From positions 1 to 64,000 of the forward strand of contig CALGJQ010000027.1 in NCBI GenBank assembly GCA_937928545.1: a stretch of DNA of 64,000 nt, written 5' to 3'. A program made the position numbers and the translations under genes. The notes below the pieces were generated by a model that worked only from the letters and a program-made list of their open reading frames with translations, ran no database searches and was not told the DNA's origin. The stretch comes from an uncultured Verrucomicrobiales bacterium (GTDB taxonomy: Bacteria > Verrucomicrobiota > Verrucomicrobiia > Verrucomicrobiales > Akkermansiaceae). This document shows, in pieces, positions 24,584-33,630 of this stretch; within the stretch, counting starts at the first letter, position 1; every line of letters starts with the position of its first letter.

Positions 24584-24944
24584 AAATCCTAATTCCTAAA
24601 TTTTGAAACTCTAAACAAATTCAAATAGGAAAATTCAAAAAACCAAAAACGGAAAGGGCCCCAAAAACCACCGCCCCTCAACCAAGACGGTTTGCCCCAT
24701 GGGTATTCGTGCGATTCATGGTGACTCACCTCAACCGTTACGTGTCATCTGCGGTCCCACCCCCAACCAAGCAAAAAAAATCTCCGCGTCTCTCAGCGAC
24801 CTCCGCGTCTCTGCGTTATCCCCCCTCAACCACCCCCCAAAAACTTCGCGCCTTCGCGTCTTTGCGGTTCAAAACTCCAACAACCCAAGCCCCTCAAAAA
24901 TCCCTGCGTCATCAGCGACCTCCACGTCTCTGCGCTAAAAACCC
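24584..24944. repeat. Intergenic region with repeated GCGTCTCTGCG-type words
   Basis: About 360 bases without a gene. Variants of CTCCGCGTCTCTGCG recur at 24783-24816, 24846-24870 and 24903-24936, separated by AT- and C-rich spacers and each preceded or followed by AGCGACCTCC in two cases. This is a decayed intergenic repeat array, not a coding region. Confidence 0.55.
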
Positions 24945-26048
24945 CTATAATTCCCCCCGCTGCTCCTTCTCTAAATCGATCCGATCTTCCCGATTCCTCG
25001 CCTTCACGCGACTATTTCGCTTCCCCCAACGCTCCACGATCATCTGCCGCTTCTTCCGGCGAAAATTCAGCTCCTCAATCTCCTCATCGAGCCGCAGGTA
25101 AGCCTCATAGCGCAGCGGATCCAGCTCCCCGGCCTCCACCGCCGCCGCAATCGCGCAGCCCTTATCCCCCTGATGCTTGCAGTCCCGGAACTTGCACAAG
25201 TTCGTCAAATCCTCCACGTCCACAAAGCTATCGCGCAGGGTATCCTCATCCGTCCACATCTGGACCTCACGGATTCCCGGGTTATCCACCAGCATCCCGC
25301 CGTCTTCTAAAACCACCAACTCCCGCGCCACCGTGGTGTGCCGACCCTTCCCCGTGACTTCATTGACCTCCCCAGTCCAAAGCCACTCTTCTCCCAAAAG
25401 CTGATTCACCAGCGTCGACTTCCCCACCCCGCTCGATCCCACCATCGTCAGCGTAATCCCCGGCTTCAAGTGAGTCTTTAAAACCTCCAAGCCCTCATGG
25501 CGCGTCGCGCTCGTGACATGAACCTCAGCCTCCGGCGAAAGCTCCTGAATCTCCTTCCGCGCCTTCTCATTCACCTCATCCTCCTCTAGGTCAGACTTGT
25601 TGACCAAGACCACACACCTTGCCCCGCTTTTTTGAATGATCGTGAAGTAACGCTCCATCCGCCGCAGATTAAAATCCGACCCCGCATCCGTCACCACCAC
25701 CACGATGTCCACATTCGCCGCCATCACCTGCTCCTGACTACTTTTGCCTGGCTCTTTGCGCGAAAAACAACTCTGCCTCGGCAACCTCGCCCGAATGATG
25801 TGCTCATCATTCTCAGCCCCTAACTCAATCGCCACCCAATCTCCCACCGCTGGCAAGTCCGCATCACAAGTCGCATCATGCCACACCTTCCCGCCCACCA
25901 CACAATCCACCTCCTCAGCATCATCCAATAAGGCCGAAAAATTAATCTTCGTCTCCCGAATCAAACGCCCCGGAACCCAGCCCTCCTTCGCCACCTCCGC
26001 AAAGCGGTCGGCAAAGAAATCATTCCATCCAAGATCCTCAAGAGTCAT
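24945..26048 (-). CDS. rsgA: Ribosome small-subunit-dependent GTPase A
   Basis: About 367 residues starting at ATG 26048 (MTLEDLGWNDFFADRFAEVA); a TTG at 26063 is less likely. Circularly permuted GTPase that helps 30S maturation. It has an OB-fold N-terminus (VGGKVWHD, PAVGDWVAIE), G4 VLVNKSDLEED, G5, G1 MVGSSGVGKSTLVNQLLG, then TGEVNEVTGKGRHTT and VDNPGIREVQMW (G3), and a zinc-binding C-terminus CKFRDCKHQGDKGCAIAAAV. All key elements are present. Single gene, divergent from rhomboid. Confidence 0.95.
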   Translation of the reverse strand: MTLEDLGWNDFFADRFAEVAKEGWVPGRLIRETKINFSALLDDAEEVDCVVGGKVWHDATCDADLPAVGDWVAIELGAENDEHIIRARLPRQSCFSRKEPGKSSQEQVMAANVDIVVVVTDAGSDFNLRRMERYFTIIQKSGARCVVLVNKSDLEEDEVNEKARKEIQELSPEAEVHVTSATRHEGLEVLKTHLKPGITLTMVGSSGVGKSTLVNQLLGEEWLWTGEVNEVTGKGRHTTVARELVVLEDGGMLVDNPGIREVQMWTDEDTLRDSFVDVEDLTNLCKFRDCKHQGDKGCAIAAAVEAGELDPLRYEAYLRLDEEIEELNFRRKKRQMIVERWGKRNSRVKARNREDRIDLEKEQRGEL

Positions 26049-26127
26049 CTGCGAGAAGTTCAAACCGGATTGGCCTTAAGAAAAAGTTTCATTTTCATGA
26101 GTCACCAATCACTGCTACCTCTTTCCC

Positions 26128-27021
26128 GTGGGATATAACGATCGCGACTACATGAATTCGGAAGAAGGCCGCTACGGAGGCCGCCCTCCCGGCATGCTCG
26201 GACCCTTCGAAGGAGCCCCCGTTACCAAGTGGCTTCTCATCATCAATGTCGCCATTCTCTTCCTCCAAGCCCTAATGACCAACCCAGGCCAGCCAGTCTT
26301 CCTGCAGCGCTTCGGCCACTTCAGCATCCAAGAAGGAGTTTACGGCTTCCAAATCTGGCGCTTCCTCACCTTCCAATTCCTCCACGCCGACTTTGGTCAC
26401 CTCATCATGAACGGCGTCGGACTCTTCTTCTTCGGCCCACACATCGAGCGCTGGATGAGTAGCCGTGTCTATCTCACTTTCTACCTCCTTTGCGGAGTCG
26501 CGGGAGCTCTTTTCTACACCATCCTCTTCATTCCGGGACTTTTCGATGGCTACCACCCTGCCATCCCCATGGTTGGAGCCTCCGCCGGACTCTTCGGCAT
26601 CCTTGCCGCCTTCTACTTCGTCGCGCCCAATGCCCGCGTCCTCCTCTTCTTCGTCATCCCAATCCAGATGCGCACCCTCGGCATCGTCTACTTCATCTAC
26701 GAAGCCTGCGCCGTCCTCTTCAACTGGCACAATGCCGGAGGAAGCGCCGGCCACCTCGGCGGAGCGATCTTCGGCCTCGCCGTCCTCAAATGGCCTCCCC
26801 TCAAACAAGGCATCATCAAGCTCTCCCAAATCGGCGATCAAAGCTCACCCCCTCGCTCGAAGAAACCGAGAGAAGCCAAAATCATCCGCGAAGACGAACG
26901 CTCTCCGCTCGAAATCTCCAAAGAAGTCGACCGCATCCTCGACAAAATCAGTGACCAGGGAATCCAATCCCTCACCCCCAAAGAAAAGGAAACTCTCAAC
27001 AAGGCCCGACGAGACAAATGA
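26128..27021 (+). CDS. Rhomboid-family intramembrane serine protease
   Basis: 297 residues; GTG start at 26128, with ATG at 26152 as the alternative. Six hydrophobic helices with the rhomboid signatures FLHADFGHLIMNGVGLFFFG (H-x-x-x-N oxyanion region), MVGASAGLFG with catalytic Ser about residue 152, and SAGHLGGAIFG with catalytic His about residue 209. A charged cytosolic tail of about 60 residues follows (EISKEVDRILDKISDQG), as seen in some bacterial rhomboids. The stop overlaps the mazG start by four bases. Substrates are unknown. Confidence 0.92.
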   Translation: MGYNDRDYMNSEEGRYGGRPPGMLGPFEGAPVTKWLLIINVAILFLQALMTNPGQPVFLQRFGHFSIQEGVYGFQIWRFLTFQFLHADFGHLIMNGVGLFFFGPHIERWMSSRVYLTFYLLCGVAGALFYTILFIPGLFDGYHPAIPMVGASAGLFGILAAFYFVAPNARVLLFFVIPIQMRTLGIVYFIYEACAVLFNWHNAGGSAGHLGGAIFGLAVLKWPPLKQGIIKLSQIGDQSSPPRSKKPREAKIIREDERSPLEISKEVDRILDKISDQGIQSLTPKEKETLNKARRDK

Positions 27022-27830
27022 CTGACGACGAAATGATCAATTGCTCGGAACCGGGCCGCCAAATCGAACGCCTCCGCGCCATCATGCATCGCCTCCGCTC
27101 CCCCGGCGGCTGCCCGTGGGACGCTGAGCAAACGCACGAATCCCTCGTCTCCAACCTCATCGAGGAAACCTACGAAACCGTCGCCGCGATCCGCGCGAAC
27201 GACCCCGAAAACCTCCAAGAAGAACTCGGCGACGTCCTCCTCCAAGTCGTCTTCCACGCCGAAATTGCGCAAGAAAGCGGAACCTTCGATCTCGATGAAA
27301 TCGCTCGCGGCATCTCTGAAAAACTCGTCCGCCGCCACCCGCACGTCTATGGCGACTCACAAGTTGGCAGCACCGAGGGCGTCCTCACCCAGTGGGAAGA
27401 CATTAAGCGCGCCGAAAAAGGCCACGAAGAAAAACCCTACCTCCACGGCGTCGGCAAAGGACTCCCCGCCCTCCTCAAGGCCGCCAAGCTTCAGAAGAAA
27501 GCCAGCAAAGTCGGCTTCGACTGGCCCGACACCACCGGCATCGCCGAAAAGATCGACGAAGAACTCGCCGAAGTACGAGAAGAACTAGAGAAACATCAAG
27601 TCGGCCAAGCCGCCTCCCCTGAACTCCAAGCCGAAATCGGCGACCTCCTCTTCATCGTCACCAACCTCGCCCGCAAACTCGGCGTCGACCCCGAAGTCGC
27701 CCTCGAGGGAACCAACCAAAAATTCCTCCACCGCTTCGCCCAGATCGAAAAGGGCCTCAAAGCCGACAAAATCACCCTAGAAGACGCCACCATCGAACAA
27801 ATGGACACCTTCTGGAACGCCGCCAAGTAG
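27018..27830 (+). CDS. mazG: Nucleoside triphosphate pyrophosphohydrolase MazG
   Basis: 270 residues, hydrolysing NTPs to NMP and pyrophosphate. The family's tandem helical domains are visible: RLRSPGGCPWDAEQTHESLV, NLIEETYETVAAI with the EExxE metal site, EELGDVLLQVVFHAEIA, KLVRRHPHVYGD, and in the second domain EEIGDLLF-type residues (EIGDLLFIVTNLARKLGVDP). Start overlaps the rhomboid stop, so the two are translationally coupled. Confidence 0.95.
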   Translation: MTDDEMINCSEPGRQIERLRAIMHRLRSPGGCPWDAEQTHESLVSNLIEETYETVAAIRANDPENLQEELGDVLLQVVFHAEIAQESGTFDLDEIARGISEKLVRRHPHVYGDSQVGSTEGVLTQWEDIKRAEKGHEEKPYLHGVGKGLPALLKAAKLQKKASKVGFDWPDTTGIAEKIDEELAEVREELEKHQVGQAASPELQAEIGDLLFIVTNLARKLGVDPEVALEGTNQKFLHRFAQIEKGLKADKITLEDATIEQMDTFWNAAK

Positions 27831-27842
27831 GTCACCCCGGAA

Positions 27843-27862
27843 GGACACTTTGGAAAGTGTCC
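27843..27862. repeat. Dispersed palindrome, copy 1 (GGACACTTT family)
   Basis: GGACACTTTGGAAAGTGTCC, a nine-pair perfect inverted repeat just after mazG. Further copies lie at 44538-44555 (18-base core) and 45259-45278. A second hairpin, AGAAAG-CTCCAG-CTTTCT, follows at 27889-27906. Confidence 0.75.
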
Positions 27863-28028
27863 TCCCAGCCCTCTGCCCAAGCCGTAGCAGAAAGCTCCAG
27901 CTTTCTGTCCCCCTCCAAAGAGCTACGGAGCTTAGGCTTTAGCCTGAGTCCCCTCAACCACCACGTTCCGAGAAAATACCGCAAATTTTATAGAGGACAG
28001 CACCCTTCGAATCTCTATCATCTTCGAT

Positions 28029-28409
28029 ATGACACCCATTCTTGTAATCAACGATGACAATGCCCTCCTGACAGAAATGACTAACATTCTTCGCGAGGGA
28101 AACTACGAGCACATTGCAGCCTCCAGCGCTTCTCAGGCTCTCACGATGGCTTCTGGATACGATTTCAGCCTCGTCGTTCTAGACCTAAAGCTTCCCGACA
28201 TGGATGGTGATGAACTCTACGATAAGCTCCTAAAATCAGAAGAGCACTACACCCTTCCAGTGGTCGCCCTGATCGATTCGCTCGATGGCGATGAAGTTAA
28301 AGTCGTCAATCGTCTCCTCCCGAAAGGAACAGTCACCCTCATCTCAAAACCACTCAAGCGCGAGTGGCTCGAAGACCTCTTCGCCCGCTACGGCAAGAAA
28401 AGACGCTAA
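28029..28409 (+). CDS. Stand-alone response-regulator receiver domain protein
   Basis: 126 residues, receiver domain only. The acidic pair is at Asp9-Asp10 (INDDNALL), the phospho-acceptor Asp52 in VVLDLKLPDMDG and the conserved Lys107 in LISKPL. The switch position usually occupied by Thr/Ser (L-T/S-A) appears to be Ile82 (VVALIDS), which is unusual. No histidine kinase is adjacent. The TAA stop overlaps the TAG of the convergent map gene by two bases. Confidence 0.88.
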   Translation: MTPILVINDDNALLTEMTNILREGNYEHIAASSASQALTMASGYDFSLVVLDLKLPDMDGDELYDKLLKSEEHYTLPVVALIDSLDGDEVKVVNRLLPKGTVTLISKPLKREWLEDLFARYGKKRR

Positions 28410-29215
28410 ACAGGCATCGGAGGGATCCCCAACTGCTCTGGCAAGGCCGTCCGCGGACGCCAGGTCAAAATCTCAGGATCACCATTTGTCACCAAAACGG
28501 TGTGCTCGAAGTGACTCGAAGGCCGACGGTCAGAAGTCGCCACGGTCCACCCGTCATCAAACCAATCCACCGTGCCCACACCCGCATTGATCATCGGCTC
28601 AATCGCCAAAATCATCCCCGCCTTCAAAATCGGCGACTTCCCTCCCGGATCATAATTCGGCACCTGAGGCTCTTCATGCAGCTGACGCCCCACTCCATGA
28701 CCCACCAAATCCCGCACCACCGTAAAACCAAAGCGCGTGACATACTCTTCGACCGAGGCACAAAGCTTATGCAGCGGCTCACCGGCCCGCGCGTGCGAAA
28801 TGGCCACAAAAAGCGACTCTTCGGTCACCGCCATGAGACGCTTCTGCTCCCCATTGATCTTCCCAACTGGAACCGTGAGCGCATTGTCACCAATCCAGCC
28901 CTGACGCTTAATCCCCACGTCTAGCTTCACCAAATCACCCTCGACGATCACGCGATCCCCACCGATCCCGTGAACCACTTCTTCGTTCATCGAAATACAA
29001 GTATAACCCGGAAAGTCGCGGTATTTGTGAAAAGCGCTCTTCACCCCATGCTCCTCCATTAAGGAAAGGGCATACTCATCGACTTCACGAGTTGTCTTTC
29101 CAGCTTCAATAAAGGCCGCCGTCCGCTGAAGGACATCACTCGCCACCTTCCCAGCTTCCCGCATCTTCTCAATCTCCTGCTTGGTCTTAATGGGAATCTT
29201 AGAACGCTTGGCCAT
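28406..29215 (-). CDS. map: Methionine aminopeptidase, type I
   Basis: 269 residues. Removes the N-terminal Met from nascent proteins. It has the five-ligand metal site of the family: VKLDVGIKRQGWIGDNALTV (two Asp), VGHGVGRQLHEEPQVPNYD (His), MILAIEPMINAG (Glu) and SSHFEHTVLVT (Glu), plus the substrate His in SAFHKYRDFPGYTC. It has a normal N-terminus starting MAKRSKIPIKTKQEIEKM. It ends convergently with the receiver gene, the two stop codons overlapping in CTAA. Confidence 0.96.
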   Translation of the reverse strand: MAKRSKIPIKTKQEIEKMREAGKVASDVLQRTAAFIEAGKTTREVDEYALSLMEEHGVKSAFHKYRDFPGYTCISMNEEVVHGIGGDRVIVEGDLVKLDVGIKRQGWIGDNALTVPVGKINGEQKRLMAVTEESLFVAISHARAGEPLHKLCASVEEYVTRFGFTVVRDLVGHGVGRQLHEEPQVPNYDPGGKSPILKAGMILAIEPMINAGVGTVDWFDDGWTVATSDRRPSSHFEHTVLVTNGDPEILTWRPRTALPEQLGIPPMPV

Positions 29216-29266
29216 GGCTCAGGGAAGTACGCCGCAGAAACCAATGGGTCAAGACGAAGCACTCTT

Positions 29267-29307
29267 CAAAAAAACAACCCTCCCCACAAAATGCAGAGAA
29301 GGTTGTT
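29267..29307 (-). terminator. Intrinsic terminator after hflKC
   Basis: AACAACC (29273-29279) pairs with GGTTGTT (29301-29307), extended by CTC/GAG with a bulge. On the minus strand it is followed by a run of T. It lies 22 bases after the hflC stop. Confidence 0.7.
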
Positions 29308-29328
29308 GAAATCTAGTTTAGGAATTCC

Positions 29329-30273
29329 CTATTCCGACCCCTCCAAAAGCTTAAACAGCTCAGAGTCGGTCGAAAGAATCACCGTCGTCTTATCGTCAAG
29401 AATCTCGTCATAGGCTTCCAGCGTTTTGACAAACTTATAAAAGCTCTCCCGCTCCGGAGTTCCGCCATAAGCCTCAGCATAGATCCGAGTCGACTCGGCA
29501 TCGGCTTCACCAAGAATCGATTGAACGCTCTTGTAGGACTCCGACTCGATTTTCTTCACTTCGCGCTCCATCTTTCCTTTCCAACGAGCCGCTTCTCCAG
29601 CTCCCTCAGATCGGAAACGTTCCGCAATCTGCTGACGTTCAGAAATCATGCGCTGGTAGATCTGAGGCGCAACTTCCCCATTGTAGTTAATTCGCTTGAA
29701 CCGGAGGTCGAGCAAGGTAATACCAAAGTCCTCTAACTTCGCCTTGGCTGTCTCAAAGACATTCTGCTCGATCGCTCGGCGACCCACTTTGATCTTCTCA
29801 AAATCGATCTCCTTTTCGTCGAGAATATCAGTCAGTTGCGGCTTCCGGTCCTTGGTTGATCGCACCACCTCAATCAGGTCGTGCTTCGCCACGGCGTTCC
29901 GTGTCTCAGAACCTAGGATATCATCGAGACGGGATAGCGCGCTTCGTTCATCTCGCAGCTTCTGAAAATAGGCGAGAGGATCAGAAATTTGCCAGCGAGC
30001 AAAAGTATCGACCTGAATGTAGGTCTTATCACGAGTCGGCATTTGCGAACTCGCGCCATCCCAAGCGAGAAGCCGCTTTTCAATGACATTGACCTTCACC
30101 ACGAAGGGTATTTTAAAATGGAGCCCCGCTTCAGTCACCGGCTCACCGATCGGCTTTCCGAACTGGGTCAGGATCACTTGCTGATCCTCTTTTACGGTAT
30201 AAATCGTGCCTGTTACGAAAAGCAGGACCAAGACCACAAAGGCGAAAATCATGAAACCAACTGCTTTCTTCAT
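29329..30273 (-). CDS. hflC: Protease modulator HflC (SPFH/band 7 protein)
   Basis: 314 residues. One N-terminal membrane anchor (AVGFMIFAFVVLVLLFVTGTIYTV) followed by an SPFH domain: VKEDQQVILTQFGKPIGEPV, AGLHFKIPFV, ERLLAWDG, and a coiled-coil region rich in Glu/Arg (ISERQQIAERFRSEGAGEAA). HflC and HflK form a cage around the FtsH protease in the inner membrane and limit its activity. Its start overlaps the hflK stop by four bases. Confidence 0.93.
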   Translation of the reverse strand: MKKAVGFMIFAFVVLVLLFVTGTIYTVKEDQQVILTQFGKPIGEPVTEAGLHFKIPFVVKVNVIEKRLLAWDGASSQMPTRDKTYIQVDTFARWQISDPLAYFQKLRDERSALSRLDDILGSETRNAVAKHDLIEVVRSTKDRKPQLTDILDEKEIDFEKIKVGRRAIEQNVFETAKAKLEDFGITLLDLRFKRINYNGEVAPQIYQRMISERQQIAERFRSEGAGEAARWKGKMEREVKKIESESYKSVQSILGEADAESTRIYAEAYGGTPERESFYKFVKTLEAYDEILDDKTTVILSTDSELFKLLEGSE

Positions 30274-31265
30274 CGGGCACCTCCTTTTCCATTCAGGGCG
30301 TTATTGAGGTCGAGGAGGGGAAGCGGTTTGCTAGCCTCTCCGTCCATGATCACTTTGCTTTTGAGAGAGGGTAAGACGTCTTTCATTTTTTCTAGGTAGA
30401 GGCGCTGCCGCGTAATCGCAGGCGCCTTTTGATATTCGTTAAAGAGGGCGAGAAAGCGCTCGGCATCACCGGTTGCCTCGTTCACTCGCTGGAGCTTGTC
30501 ACCCTCGGCGCTACTGATCTTTTGATCCGCCTCACCCAGGGTGCGCGGCACAGCCTTGTTATAGAGCCCTTTGGCCACGTTGATTTGCCCCTCCTTTTGC
30601 TGCTGGGCTTGGTTCACCTCGTTAAAGGATGACTGCACCGGCCGAGGCGGGTTCACGTTCTTCAATTGTAACTGCTCGATCTGCAAACCTAGCCCGTAAG
30701 AAGAAACCAGCTCTTGCAGTTTCACCAAAGCATCCGTCTCAATCGACTGACGACCAATCGTAATGACTTCGTCAACCGTTCGGTCTCCCACCACTTCCCG
30801 CATCACCGATTCAGAGGCATCTCGCATCGTGTCCTCAGGATCTTTGACTTGGAAAAGATAAGCCTTCGGATCACTAATTCGGTATTGCACGACCCACTCC
30901 ACAAGTGCGGAGTTTTTATCTCCGGTAATCATGGTTTGCTCAGCTTCCCACTCCTGAGGGATCGTTTGCCTAGAATTCGTGGCACCTTTGGTTCCAAAAC
31001 CAAATTCCATCTTAAGTCTCCGCTCCACTGGAATCACATCCTTGGTCTCAAACCAAAAGGGCAATTTAAAGTGAAGTCCCGGAGCTGCCGTCCGGTTGTA
31101 TTTGCCAAAGCGTAAAATCACCGCCTCGGAATCTGCCGGAACGGTGTAGTAGCTTGTAAACACCCCCGCCACCACGATGATTGCGGGAATGATCAGACCT
31201 GCGCGCATCCCAACCTTTCGCAGGGCCTGACGCGCAGCGTCTTTATCAATTCGAATTTCTGCCAT
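30270..31265 (-). CDS. hflK: Protease modulator HflK (SPFH/band 7 protein)
   Basis: 331 residues, first gene of the hflKC operon. A membrane anchor (AGLIIPAIIVVAGVFTSYYT) and an SPFH domain with YTVPADSEAVILRFGKYNRT, APGLHFKLPFW, ALVEWVVQYRISDPKAYLFQ and VVGDRTVDEVITIGR. The Gly-rich N-terminal extension of enteric HflK is missing, which is common outside Proteobacteria. Works with HflC on FtsH. Confidence 0.92.
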   Translation of the reverse strand: MAEIRIDKDAARQALRKVGMRAGLIIPAIIVVAGVFTSYYTVPADSEAVILRFGKYNRTAAPGLHFKLPFWFETKDVIPVERRLKMEFGFGTKGATNSRQTIPQEWEAEQTMITGDKNSALVEWVVQYRISDPKAYLFQVKDPEDTMRDASESVMREVVGDRTVDEVITIGRQSIETDALVKLQELVSSYGLGLQIEQLQLKNVNPPRPVQSSFNEVNQAQQQKEGQINVAKGLYNKAVPRTLGEADQKISSAEGDKLQRVNEATGDAERFLALFNEYQKAPAITRQRLYLEKMKDVLPSLKSKVIMDGEASKPLPLLDLNNALNGKGGAR

Positions 31266-31327
31266 AGGAGCTGAGACTCATCGCTAATCACCTGAGCAGC
31301 AATGAGAATTTGAGCCTACTTTTCTAA

Positions 31328-31936
31328 TCACTTGCGCCCGAAGAAAAGCGAAAGGAGCCATTGCAAGATTCCACCACGCTTTTGCGTCGCTGCACCACCT
31401 CCGCCGAGAACCATGCCAGCAATATCGTCAATGATAGAGCCGTCACCATCACGGTCAATAATGCTGCTAATGCCTCCCATCAGGCCTCCTCCTCCACTTT
31501 GAGTAGCACCACCTCCAGCTTGCCCACCCTTTTTCATAAGCATTCCCAAGATAATAGGAGCGAGCATCGGCAAGAGCTTCTTGGCGAGCGCTCCTCCAAT
31601 ATTGAACTTCTTAGAAAGAGCCGAAGCCGTTTGCTCCTGAGCTTCTTCCCCAAAAATTGCGCGAGTTTGCGAGCTATGACCCGCTAGACCCTTTTCGAAA
31701 ACATCGTCAATATTGTCTGCCTGATCAGCAGTGATGCCAGCATTCGCCAAAAGCTCTTCAATCCCACCCTCACCCACTTCAGCCTGCTTTCGCTTCAGCG
31801 AACCAAGGACGAGGGGAGAGATTGCGGAAAGGGCTTGGATCGACTGCTCAGGCGTCAAATCCGTTGCCGCACTCAACTTACTAGCGACTTGATCACCGTG
31901 GCTCTCAATAAGGTATTTTGTGAAATCATCGTTCAT
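31328..31936 (-). CDS. DUF937 domain protein
   Basis: 202 residues. The DUF937 signature is spread over the protein: LTPEQSIQALSAISPLVLGS, then KKFNIGGALAKKLLPMLAPI IL GMLMKK and a Gly-rich stretch with GGLMGGISSIIDRDGDGSII. The acidic DRDGDGS resembles a calcium loop. No signal peptide. The C-terminus (GGILQWLLSLFFGRK) is amphipathic. Function of the family is not known. It is on the same strand as hflK, 62 bases upstream. Confidence 0.82.
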   Translation of the reverse strand: MNDDFTKYLIESHGDQVASKLSAATDLTPEQSIQALSAISPLVLGSLKRKQAEVGEGGIEELLANAGITADQADNIDDVFEKGLAGHSSQTRAIFGEEAQEQTASALSKKFNIGGALAKKLLPMLAPIILGMLMKKGGQAGGGATQSGGGGLMGGISSIIDRDGDGSIIDDIAGMVLGGGGAATQKRGGILQWLLSLFFGRK

Positions 31937-32008
31937 ATCTGTTAGAACAGTGGCACCTTCAGAGCCTTCTGTCTATGAAGAGTCTCAGGAAATAACGAGG
32001 ACGCTTTT

Positions 32009-33067
32009 CTAAGCCTCCTCGGCATGCCGACTCAGAATATCCATGACATCGTCGAGCGAAGTCGACACCTCATAGTCCTTCGAGTCGCACACCGCTTCCA
32101 TCAGCGGGAGTAAAGAATCCCAAAATCCCACCCCGTTTTCATCAGGCCGGTTAAAGATCACCACCTTTTTCCCCTTCATCAGGTCGCTATCCTGCTGCTT
32201 GAAGATCATCAACGCGAACAACTCCTGCACCGTCCCTGCCCCTCCCGGGAAGATCACAAAGGAGGTAGAATTTTCAATCATCACCTCCATTCGTGTGTAA
32301 ATATCATCACGGAGCCAGAAGCATGACAGCCCTTCGGGCAGACCCTCGAGCTCAATAATATGAGGCACATTGGAACCCGCTGTCCAACCACCGGCTCCCA
32401 CCGAACCACGGACAACTGCACCCATGATCCCCGTCTTACCTGCTCCTGAAACGCAGCCGAATTTGTTCTCCGCAAGGCGACGCCCCAACTCTTCTCCGTC
32501 CGAAATGTAGGCCGGATCCTCCAAGCTTGCCGAACAAAAGACACACACACTCCCCACCAGATCAGCCGGTGCCGGAGTATCAGCCTTTGGGATCTCGGTC
32601 TTGATCGCAATTTCACGACCTGCATCAGGCATCCCTTGCTGCGCTGCAAGATGAAGGCGCTTAATCACCTTTTCTGGAGTCGAGGCACTGAGCAAAAAAT
32701 CACGATAGTCCTGCCTCACCGTCCCCTGCTCACGCAGTTTGGCAAAGAGTTGAAACAAGGGGTCCCATGAAAAATCACTATTCAAAATCACCGTCGGCTT
32801 CCCCGCGAGATGCTTATCAAGAGTCTGATAACCTACAAAAACCGAGGTCGCCTTGAACATGTCCTCAAGCGAAGCACCGGGCGTAAAAACAAAGGCATCC
32901 GACTCCACGATCTTCTCCTCAATATTCGCCAGCGTGATTTGCTGATTCCCATTGGAATTAAAGATATCCCAGCCAGCATTATAAAGAAGAAACAGAAGCT
33001 TTGCACGCGTTGAGCGGCCCTCATCTTCGGCTCCAAGAACGGTTCCAGAAAGTCTAACAAATGGCAT
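32009..33067 (-). CDS. LOG-family protein with two tandem Rossmann-like halves (TIGR00730 type)
   Basis: 352 residues. The C-terminal half is a LOG/TIGR00730 domain: VCVFCSASLEDPAYISDGEE, SGAGKTGIMGAVVRGSVGAG and the hallmark FPGGAGTVQELFALMIF (PGGxGTxxE). The N-terminal half repeats the topology without the catalytic signature (LLYNAGWDIFNSNGNQQ, VFTPGASLEDMFKATSVFVG). Characterised LOG proteins are phosphoribohydrolases that release free cytokinins or related bases. The degenerate first half could be regulatory or for dimerisation. Confidence 0.78.
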   Translation of the reverse strand: MPFVRLSGTVLGAEDEGRSTRAKLLFLLYNAGWDIFNSNGNQQITLANIEEKIVESDAFVFTPGASLEDMFKATSVFVGYQTLDKHLAGKPTVILNSDFSWDPLFQLFAKLREQGTVRQDYRDFLLSASTPEKVIKRLHLAAQQGMPDAGREIAIKTEIPKADTPAPADLVGSVCVFCSASLEDPAYISDGEELGRRLAENKFGCVSGAGKTGIMGAVVRGSVGAGGWTAGSNVPHIIELEGLPEGLSCFWLRDDIYTRMEVMIENSTSFVIFPGGAGTVQELFALMIFKQQDSDLMKGKKVVIFNRPDENGVGFWDSLLPLMEAVCDSKDYEVSTSLDDVMDILSRHAEEA

Positions 33068-33144
33068 TTCGATAAAAGGTAATTATTCGCCGCCTCGGGA
33101 ACTTCTCCCTCGCACGGTCCCTAAACATAACCGATTCTCACGAA

Positions 33145-33585
33145 GTGAAACCAGAATTTTTAAAAGCCGCCATTTCTGAAGCCCGCCTCGGACTCGCCGA
33201 AGGAGGAATCCCCATCGGGAGCGTCCTCGTCCACGACGGAAAAATCATCGGCCGAGGCCACAATCGACGAGTTCAAAAAGGCAGCACCATTCTCCACGGC
33301 GAGATGGATGCTCTCGAAAACGCGGGCCGCCAATCCGCCGAGATTTACCGCCAGTCCGAACTCTACACCACCCTCTCGCCCTGCCCCATGTGCAGCGGCG
33401 CCATTCACCTCTATGGCATCCCAAAAGTGATCGTTGGCGAAAACCAATCCTTCATGGGGCAAGAAGATTACCTCCGCTCACAAGGCATCGAAATCGAAGT
33501 CATTCAAAACTCTGAATGTCTCGACATGATGCAAAGCTTCATCAAAGAACACCCCGCCCTTTGGAACGAAGACATCGGCGTTTAG
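33145..33585 (+). CDS. Cytosine/nucleoside deaminase family protein
   Basis: 146 residues, GTG start. Zinc deaminase signatures: TILHGEMDALENAG (His and catalytic Glu) and TLSPCPMCSGAIHLYGIPKV (PCxxC, two Cys zinc ligands). The C-terminus FIKEHPALWNEDIG with a Trp near the end is similar to the yeast-type cytosine deaminases. Likely hydrolyses cytosine or a related base in pyrimidine salvage. The YchJ gene follows after 45 bases. Confidence 0.85.
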   Translation: MKPEFLKAAISEARLGLAEGGIPIGSVLVHDGKIIGRGHNRRVQKGSTILHGEMDALENAGRQSAEIYRQSELYTTLSPCPMCSGAIHLYGIPKVIVGENQSFMGQEDYLRSQGIEIEVIQNSECLDMMQSFIKEHPALWNEDIGV

Positions 33586-33630
33586 TTCCTATTCCTCACC
33601 ATCGTCATTCCCACAAGCCCACGTAATTTT

